This document shows, in pieces, positions 6,748-12,454 of a DNA stretch of 12,454 bases (its first letter is position 1; the number at the start of each line of letters is the position of its first letter). Origin of the DNA: Chloroflexota bacterium (GTDB lineage Bacteria > Chloroflexota > Limnocylindria > Limnocylindrales > CSP1-4); assembly GCA_021786265.1 (NCBI GenBank), contig JAJYNP010000075.1, positions 1 to 12,454 of the forward strand, read 5' to 3'. A model generated the notes under the pieces. The model had not been told where the DNA came from. It searched no databases and saw nothing but the letters and a program-made list of their open reading frames with translations. The position numbers and the translations under genes were made by a program.

Positions 6748-6963
6748 ATGGAGCTCCACATCACGACCCGCGAGGAGGCACGGAAGTTCCTGGCCGGCCA
6801 TGAGCGCTGTGCGGCCACGGGACCGTTGGCCCTGTGCACCTGTGGGTGGGCCGGGATCGACTGGTGGCAGCACCGGGATACGGCGCTCAGGGCGTGGCTC
6901 GAGGCGCAGCGCCGCGCGCTGCGCGCGCGGCTCCTGGCCGAGGAGGGCGTGGAGCGACCGTAG
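6748..6963 (+). CDS. Small Cys/Trp-containing hypothetical protein
   Basis: A 71-residue frame from ATG 6748 to TAG 6961-6963. It begins MELHITTREEARKFL, followed by a central segment with three cysteines (ERCAATGPLALCTCGWAG), then IDWWQHRDTALRAWL and a basic helical end (EAQRRALRARLLAEEG). The helices at each end and the compact Cys-rich middle look like a small folded protein, perhaps metal binding through Cys-x10-Cys-x-Cys and the nearby His. The frame continues open upstream to 6025, but that part is low quality, so ATG 6748 is the sensible start although the purines before it form only a weak ribosome binding site. I recognise no family. It stands alone on this strand, with 322 bases to the next gene. 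Confidence 0.5.
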   Translation: MELHITTREEARKFLAGHERCAATGPLALCTCGWAGIDWWQHRDTALRAWLEAQRRALRARLLAEEGVERP

Positions 6964-7271
6964 GCCGACGCCGTGCGCGGTCACGGGCACCGGATTGCGC
7001 AGCGAGCGGCGGCCGGTGCGATGACCGCAGTGACCCGTGACGACCACCCGTTCGGACGCCCTCGTTCGATCCGCAACGAGGCCTTGCGGTGCCCCGGCAG
7101 GTGTGGCCGATCCCCGGGCGGCTTGTTCCTTTGCCGCCGATCGGCACTTGTGCTGGGGTGGAGCTGGCGCATGCTGGCCCGGCACGGGGGGCGTCGACGC
7201 GCGGCCGATTGCCCAGGCTGCCCCGACCGCGCCGAGCCACTGGCGGGACCGATCCGCGGCGGAGCGTCCCC
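6964..7271. other. Gene-free stretch before the SRPBCC gene
   Basis: No frame here is protein-like. An 8-bp inverted repeat, GTCACGGG at 6980-6987 and CCCGTGAC at 7034-7041, lies just after the small gene; the 46-base spacing makes it a poor terminator and it may be chance in such GC-rich DNA. I see no convincing promoter. Confidence 0.35.
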
Positions 7272-7285
7272 GGGAGGTGGTCGGC

Positions 7286-7843
7286 ATGCGTCCCATCATC
7301 GGGACCATCGTTGCCGCCCGCAGCGCGCGAACCGTCGGGCGAGCCCCTCCCCGGGGCGTGGACGGTGAAGGGACGGTACACGTTCACCACGAGCGGCTGG
7401 TCAGCGCGCCCATCGAGCACGTCTTCGAGCTGACCCGCGACATCGAGTGGCTGCCTGGCTGGAACCCGAACATGGAGATGCGGAGCGTCAACGGCCCGCT
7501 CGATCGGGTCGGCACGACCTTCGAGACGACCCTCAGGATGCTGGGGCTGCAGTTCGCCGGGAAGGGCAGCGTCGTGGCGGCCGATGCACGACGGCTGGTG
7601 CACATCCGCGTCGACTGCACCGAGTACGGCGGCACGAGCGACTGGATCTACCGGTTCGCCCCGGCGGGCCAGGCGACGCGCTGCTCGATCGACATCGTGT
7701 GCGAGGAGTCGGGCACACTCGTCTTCTTGGAACACATCTTTGGTCGCCCCGCGCTGCAGGCGGCGCTCGAGCGCGTGGCGCAGCAGCTGCTCGACAACCT
7801 CGCCGCGCTCGCCGAGCCGAAGGTGCCGCAGCCCGCCTTCTGA
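7286..7843 (+). CDS. SRPBCC (START-like) family protein
   Basis: The protein has the SRPBCC/polyketide cyclase-like fold, a helix-grip barrel that encloses a hydrophobic ligand, cytosolic. After a start region of about 27 residues the family pattern runs in order: HVHHERLVSAPIEHVFEL (first strand and helix), IEWLPGWNPNMEMRSV, GTTFETTLRML, GKGSVVAADARRLVHIRV, TSDWIYRFAPAG, and a long C-terminal helix (ALQAALERVAQQLLDNLAAL) that lines the cavity. ATG 7286 is preferred because GGGAGG lies 8 bases before it; this gives 185 residues. GTG 7358 would give the more usual 161 residues, but its ribosome binding site is weaker. No partner enzyme is adjacent, so the ligand cannot be inferred. Confidence 0.8.
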   Translation: MRPIIGTIVAARSARTVGRAPPRGVDGEGTVHVHHERLVSAPIEHVFELTRDIEWLPGWNPNMEMRSVNGPLDRVGTTFETTLRMLGLQFAGKGSVVAADARRLVHIRVDCTEYGGTSDWIYRFAPAGQATRCSIDIVCEESGTLVFLEHIFGRPALQAALERVAQQLLDNLAALAEPKVPQPAF

Positions 7844-7901
7844 GGGTATGCCTTCGTGACGGCACTCGCGACCGCCGCCGCAGCGGGCCTGCCGGACAGG
7901 C

Positions 7902-7915
7902 TCGGCTTCGGCCGA
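7902..7915 (+). terminator. Short UUCG-loop hairpin after the SRPBCC gene
   Basis: A 5-bp stem TCGGC/GCCGA closes a C(UUCG)G tetraloop, a very stable RNA loop, 58 bases after the SRPBCC stop. The stem is short and no T-tract follows, so it is a weak candidate terminator. Confidence 0.25.
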
Positions 7916-7957
7916 ACGACGCCCTTGAGGTAGCTCGAATCGACCGCGCTGTGGCAC

Positions 7958-7998
7958 GGAAGGAGACTTTCATGGCCGTCGGCCGCCACGGCCGATGA
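7958..7998 (+). promoter_or_regulatory. Strong ribosome binding site with an eight-codon frame
   Basis: GGAAGGAG at 7958-7965 stands 6 bases before ATG 7972, the best translation start signal in this part of the window. The frame reads MAVGRHGR and stops at TGA 7996-7998. The codon register is the same as that of the propeller fragment that continues from 7999, so the original start signal may survive with the 5' coding part deleted or a nonsense change in between. A short leader peptide is the alternative. Confidence 0.45.
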
Positions 7999-8643
7999 GA
8001 ATGGCCCTTACCGGGTCAGCCTCAGGCCGCCGGCCTGAGCCCGCCTCCGGGCGCCGTCCTCACCGGGCTGACCGCCGGTGGGCCGGGTCTCATCGCAGTG
8101 GGGGGCGCGCCCGCAAACTCGTCGCGCTATCGCGTGCCGCTCTGGAGCTCGTCCGACGGAGGCCAGAGCTGGACGCAGGACGCCGCGGCTCTTGGCACGG
8201 TGCCTGGCCTTGCGAACCCGACGGGCTACCTCTTCACCGCAGTCGCCTGCCGCCCGGCGCTCTGCGTCGCCGGGGCCAAGCTCGACCAATCCGCAGGTCA
8301 GCACTTCGCCGGGGACTCATTGTGGCGCTACTTCTGGACCTCGCCCGACGGGCTCCACTGGACGAAGCGCGACGTGTCGCAGGGCGGCAGCGGCCCCCAG
8401 CTCGATGAGGTGACCTGGACCGGATCTGCGTTCGTCGCCTCAGGTGACTACCCGCAGGGCGCCTTCCGACGCGCGTGGTGGTCGGGCGATGGCGTCACCT
8501 GGTCCGAGATCCCGCTACCGGCCGCGGCGAGCCGTCTCCCCTCTTGGACCCGCCTGCAGACGGTCCATGGCCTCGCGATCGCCGTCACCGGCATCGCTGA
8601 ACAGCCGGGCACGCTGTGGATCGAGGGACCGGCGTTCACGTAG
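7999..8643 (+). pseudogene. Second Asp-box beta-propeller fragment, 5'-truncated
   Basis: Protein-like sequence begins soon after TGA 7996 (SPPPGAVLTGLTAGGPGLIAVGG) and ends at TAG 8641-8643, about 205 residues. Three Asp-box turns are visible, WSSSDGGQSW, WTSPDGLHW and WWSGDGVTW, spaced about 60 residues apart, each ending a propeller blade. Two cysteines (VACRPALCVAG) might form a disulphide. Only about half a propeller is present and there is no signal peptide. The only standard start inside the frame, GTG 8098, would remove about 33 residues that still look like blade sequence. The fragment is therefore probably a gene that lost its 5' part, although a short product from 8098 cannot be excluded. 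Its blade layout resembles, but is not a copy of, the fragment at 2805-3578. Confidence 0.6.
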
Positions 8644-9031
8644 ACACGAGGGGAAGCGTCGAGCCTGCACCAGCGGGCGACCACAGGACACGAGATCGTG
8701 CGGACTGCCGGGGGCGTTCAGCTGGCGGCCGCTAGGCGCCGACTGCGAGCGCGCGTCACGACCCGCACGTTCACTCGTGAAGTGTCGGTTCGAGTCCTCT
8801 CGCCCCGACCAATCGGAGAACTCGTCTACCCACTTGGGCCCATTGCTCGGGCTCCACGTGCATCTTCCGTCCCACCTGGCCGCTCGCACAAGTCTCGCCG
8901 CTGGACGCGCCTGAATGCGTCCATGGGCTGATCAGCGATGGTGGTCGTCTCGCCCGGGCGAGCGTCCGATGACGCGCTCGACGGCCTGTGCCACGCCGCC
9001 GGAGACCCCCGTCGGCTACAAGCCCTGGGCC
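8644..9031. other. Gene-free stretch with tRNA remnant
   Basis: Between the propeller fragment and the 3' end of the transporter gene no frame is protein-like on either strand. It contains the tRNA 3'-end fragment listed separately. No intact tRNA body can be folded upstream of that fragment, and there is no integrase gene nearby. Confidence 0.45.
8787..8811 (+). other. tRNA 3'-end fragment with CCA (possible attachment-site remnant)
   Basis: The bases read GGTTCGAGTCC, the usual T-arm core, then TCTCGCCCCGACCA, which fits an acceptor 3' strand, discriminator A and encoded CCA. In an intact tRNA the five bases before TTCGAGT (8784-8788, GTCGG) should pair with CCTCT; only the last two do. 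No CGGGGCG acceptor partner stands at the expected place near 8735. The minus strand reads WSGREDSN, the well-known spurious peptide produced by antisense tRNA ends. The 5' part of the tRNA is thus replaced by other DNA starting within the T-arm, as happens at att sites of elements that integrate into tRNA genes. Confidence 0.5.
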
Positions 9032-10005
9032 TCAGCCCTCTGCCGATGCGCCCCAGCGAACGCCTGCGAAGCGCGCCAGCGCCGCCCCGGTCGAGCGAGC
9101 CCGTCCCTGCGCGATGGCAGCCCCGGCCAGCACGATGAGCCCGCCGACCGGCTCGTTCCAACCGATCTGCTCGCCGAGGAACAGGACGCCGACGACGACC
9201 GCGAACAGCGGGATCACATAGGTCACCGTGCTTGCTGTGGTGCTGCCCGCCAGGCTGATGACTCGGAAGCTCAGCAGGTAGGCGATTCCGGTGCCAAGCC
9301 CGCCGAGCGCCACCATGGCCGTCATCGCGTCGGCGCGGACCGGCCCGGGAGGTCCGGCGAGCACCGCGAGGGGCAGGAGCGTGATGGCCGCACACACGAT
9401 CTGGCCCGTCGTCAGGGCAATCATTCCGTCGGGCAGGCCGGTCAGGTGCCTCCGCAGGTACGGAAAGGCGAGGCCGTAGCTGGCGACCGCCCCGAAGCAG
9501 GCCGCCGCGCCAAGCAACTCGCCACGGCCGAGCCCGCTCCATACCCCGATGACGACCAGCGCCCCGACGAACCCCACGAGCAGTCCGGCGAGCCGATCAC
9601 CCGTCGGCTGCTCCTCTCGGTACGCGGTCATGACCACGACGAGCGTCGTGAGCGGCGTCATCGCGTTGATGAGTCCCGCCACGACCGACGAGACGTGCGT
9701 CTCGCCGATGGCGAACAGGCTGAACGGGATGCTGTTGAAGAGCAGCGATACGACGAAGAGATGGCGCCAGGTCGTCAGGCCCCGCGGCAGCCTCGTCCTC
9801 GTCACCGCGGACACCGCGAGCAGCGTCAGCGCGCCGATTGCGACCCGGGCGAAGGCGACCTGGACCGGCGCCAGCATCGCGTCGCCGAGCTTGATCCACC
9901 AGAACGAGCAGCCCCAGATCGCCGCCAGGAGCGCGAACGAGGCCTGCCAGGGGAGCGGCCGACGTGTCGGTCTGAGCGTGCCCGGCTCGCCGTCGCGGGC
10001 TGCCG

Positions 10006-10009
<4 letters not shown>
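9032..10009 (-). CDS. EamA/DMT-superfamily transporter
   Basis: A 325-residue integral membrane protein with ten predicted helices arranged as two EamA repeats of five. Helices include WQASFALLAAIWGCSFWWI with the early Gly-Ser-Phe region, the fourth-helix motif NAMTPLTTLVVVMTAYREE, and in the second repeat STVTYVIPLFAVVVGVLFLGE with the matching Pro and the terminal GE of the family. Such proteins export metabolites or drugs; the substrate cannot be told from sequence. The start is GTG 10009: it overlaps the stop of ogt by four bases (GTGA) and has GGGAG six bases upstream, so translation is probably coupled to ogt. The frame is open further upstream, but inside ogt. It is the third gene of the alkA-ogt operon; a role in exporting a toxic or alkylating compound would be inference. 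Confidence 0.88.
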
Positions 10010-10502
<493 letters not shown>

Positions 10503-10506
<4 letters not shown>

Positions 10507-12044
10507 GCGATGGCCCCTCCGCGAGCTGGAGATGCGGGACGACGGGCGGCAGGCGCTGCAGCCCAGATGTGGTGCACGGCGTACGAGCGCCACGGCGACC
10601 AGCGGTCGCCAAGGCGCCTGATGTCGGCGGGCACGTCGCCTTCGCCGAGCGCTCGCAGTCCGTGGCGGACGCCAAGGTCGTCCGCCAGGAGCACGTCTGG
10701 ATCGGCCAGCGCACGCATGGCGACGTAGCCGGCCGTCCACGGTCCAACGCCGGCGATCGCCCGGAGCCGGGCCTGAGCCTCCACGCGGTCCGCACCAGGT
10801 CCAAGGTCGAGGCGACCGGAAGCGATCTCCTCCGAGAGGGCGACGATCGTCCGGGAGCGGGCGGCCGGCATTGGCATCGTGGCCGGGTCGGCCGCGGCCA
10901 GGGCGGCAGGCTCCGGGAACGCATGCGTTACCCCACCCACCGGCTCACGCAGGGCGACCCCGTGGCGTTCGACCAGCCGGCCGGCGACCGTGCGGGCGGA
11001 GGCCACCGCGACCTGCTGCCCGATCACGGCGCGGATCGCCAGCTCGGGCCCGTCGGCCGCACCCGGCGAACGGCGGCCGGGCCGATCGCCCACGAGCGCG
11101 CCGATGACGGGGTCGCGGCCAAGGGACTCGGCCACGGCCTCCGGGTCGGCGTCGAGGTCCAGCAGATGGCGGACGCGAGCGACGGCCGGGGCGAGGTCTC
11201 GCGGGTCGGCGAGCGCCAGCCGGCAGCGGACGGCAACCCCGTCATCGGTGACCTCGGCCACCGCCGGACCGTGGGGCAGGCAGAGCGCCCTGCGGTACCA
11301 CTCGTCGACTACCTCTTCGACGCCGGGGATAGAGCGCGGCCCGAGGAACTCGAGCAGGGCCGGCCAGTCGAAGGGGTCGCGGCGCGAGAGCTTCAGTTCG
11401 AGGCGGAGGCTCCCTGAGTCGTTCGACGCCGGAGCGCCGGCCGCATGCGTGGCCGTCGTCGGTGCGGCGTCGCGGCGGCGGGCTCGATCCCGCAGCTCCA
11501 GCGGCGCCGCGTCGAACACCTCCTTGATCGTGGCGTTCGCCTGGCGGAGGGACCCGAAGCCGGCCGCGAACGCGATCTCGGTCACGCTGAGGTCCGTCGT
11601 CTCCAGCAGCAGGCGGGCGACGTGGGCGCGCTGCGCCCGGGCCAGCGCCAGCGGTCCGGCGCCGAGCGTCTCGTCCAGGACGCGCCGGAGCTGCCGCTCG
11701 CTATACCCCAGGCGGCTTGCCAGGCCGGGCACGCCTTCCCGCTCCACGACCCCGTCGGCTATCAGGTGCATGGCCCGCCCGGCGGTGTCGCCGCGGAGGT
11801 CCCACTCGGGCGAACCCGGCACGGCCCCGGGGATGCACCGCTTGCAGGCCCGGAACCCGGCCGCCTGCGCGGCCGCGGCCGTCGGGAAGAAGCGGACGTT
11901 GCCCGGCCCGGGCGTCCTCGACGGGCAGCTCGGTCGGCAGTAGACGCCGGTCGAGGTGACGCCAACGAAGAAGTACCCGTCGAACCGTCGGTCGCGGCTC
12001 ATGACCGCGCGATACCGACGATCGAACTCCGCCTGGGGATCCAT
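10503..12044 (-). CDS. alkA: Ada-AlkA fusion: methyl-phosphotriester sensor, AraC-type activator and 3-methyladenine DNA glycosylase
   Basis: A 513-residue regulator-enzyme fusion. Residues 1-80 are the Ada zinc domain, which accepts methyl groups from DNA phosphotriesters: Cys36 and Cys40 (VYCRPSC) and Cys67 and Cys70 (ACKRC) match E. coli Ada Cys38/42/69/72. Residues about 85-185 are an AraC-type helix-turn-helix pair (LASRLGYSERQLRRVLDE and VTEIAFAAGFGSLRQ). After an Ala/Thr-rich linker comes the AlkA N-terminal domain (about 210-300), then the HhH-GPD glycosylase fold: AIRAVIGQQVAVASAR, hairpin IAGVGPWTAGYVAMR and the Asp-Asp of VLLADDLGV near residue 455 holding the catalytic Asp. ATG 12044 has GGGAG ten bases upstream; ATG 12053 is an alternative. 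It probably activates its own operon after alkylation stress; I could not find an operator. The 253 bases upstream to 12297 hold no gene. Confidence 0.95.
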
Positions 12045-12297
12045 GGGTGTCATGCTCCCATGGCCGGCGGCCCGCCGCTGGCGGGTTTCGGCCACGACGA
12101 TCGGCGGCCCGTGACGCGGCCCCTCGCATCGGGCTGGACCGCCATCTGGGCCACGCAGGCTGGCAGCGCCGCCGATGCCAGGACTCCTCCGCGGACATGC
12201 CGACCGACCCTGTAGGCGGCCTCTTCGACGCCGGCTTGGGCGTCGTTCGATCAGCCGGGTGGCTGGAGCTGGTCGAGGTGAGGGAGCTGACGCTTCG

Positions 12298-12314
12298 GCG
12301 CGACGCCGTCGCGC
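12298..12314 (-). terminator. Palindrome after the PIN-domain gene
   Basis: GCGCGACG at 12298-12305 and CGTCGCGC at 12307-12314 form a perfect 8-bp inverted repeat around one base, 20 bases beyond the stop of the leftward PIN gene. It could fold as a shorter hairpin and act as a terminator between this gene and alkA. It has no T-tract, and a protein-binding palindrome is also possible. Confidence 0.35.
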
Positions 12315-12334
12315 TTCGACGGTTCGACCCAAGC

Positions 12335-12454
12335 TCAGTCGGCCGGAACGATCTCCACTGGTACGGGAAGGTCAGGCCAGCCCGCGTCGGTCGTCAGAAC
12401 GCGCCTCGCACCGAGTACCACCGCGGTCGCGACGACGAGGGCATCCGGTAACCG
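12335..12454 (-). CDS. PIN-domain protein (VapC-like), C-terminal end (partial)
   Basis: Only the last 39 codons are present, ending at TGA 12335-12337. The residues RLPDALVVATAVVLGARRV followed by LTTDAGWPDL and PVEIVPAD match the end of PIN-domain ribonucleases: the LPDALVVATA helix carries one conserved acidic residue and LTTD the last one of the metal site. Such proteins are usually toxins of VapBC toxin-antitoxin pairs, cutting RNA in the cell. The antitoxin would lie upstream, beyond the right edge, so pairing cannot be seen. It runs in the same direction as the alkA operon, with 290 bases between them. Confidence 0.7.
   Translation of the reverse strand, partial: RLPDALVVATAVVLGARRVLTTDAGWPDLPVPVEIVPAD

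Noticed and set aside
7034..7285. Upstream extension of the SRPBCC frame
   Set aside because: The added residues are Arg/Ala/Pro-rich and the strong ribosome binding site at 7272-7277 points to ATG 7286.
8700..8811. Complete tRNA gene
   Set aside because: The T-stem does not pair, there is no acceptor 5' strand at the right distance and no acceptable anticodon arm; only the 3' end is tRNA-like.

Overview
The window is very GC-rich, uses GTG starts freely and mixes real genes with a good deal of decayed or gene-free DNA. The gene content (mycothiol-dependent maleylpyruvate isomerase family, IS110, Ada-AlkA fusion next to ogt, LPxTG-like surface protein, Asp-box beta-propellers) suggests an uncultured high-GC bacterium of the Chloroflexota (for example Limnocylindria-like) or Actinomycetota. 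This is inference from gene families and composition; there is no rRNA or other marker gene here.

Left part (1-2287): the 3' end of an ACT-domain gene, then a minus-strand pair (ArsR-family regulator and a small uncharacterised acidic protein), then a 5'-truncated IS110 transposase relic in otherwise empty DNA. Centre-left (2288-5095): a maleylpyruvate isomerase-family gene that keeps its metal-binding triad but is cut at about position 2800, where it joins, out of frame, the 3' part of an Asp-box beta-propeller gene. A secreted protein follows, with a Thr/Pro/Ala stalk and a sortase-like LPVTG motif, ended by a 14-bp terminator-like hairpin.

Centre (5096-8643): a minus-strand pair of small proteins (one DUF3467-like, one with a CxxC/CxxC zinc knuckle), a long stretch with no convincing gene, a 71-residue orphan, an SRPBCC/START-like protein, and a second Asp-box propeller fragment that has lost its 5' end. 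A tRNA 3' end with encoded CCA but no tRNA body lies at 8787-8811 and may mark an old integration site.

Right part (9032-12454): the one well-preserved operon, minus strand, three genes joined by two 4-nt start/stop overlaps: an Ada-AlkA fusion (methyl-phosphotriester sensor, AraC activator and 3-methyladenine glycosylase), Ogt (O6-methylguanine methyltransferase) and an EamA/DMT-family transporter. The first two form an alkylation-damage response like the alkA-ogt pair of Mycobacterium tuberculosis; the transporter is the unusual addition. The 3' end of a PIN-domain (VapC-like) gene enters from the right edge. I did not find a clearly new defence or mobile system; the most notable points are the chimeric and truncated propeller genes, the tRNA remnant and the transporter coupled to DNA repair.
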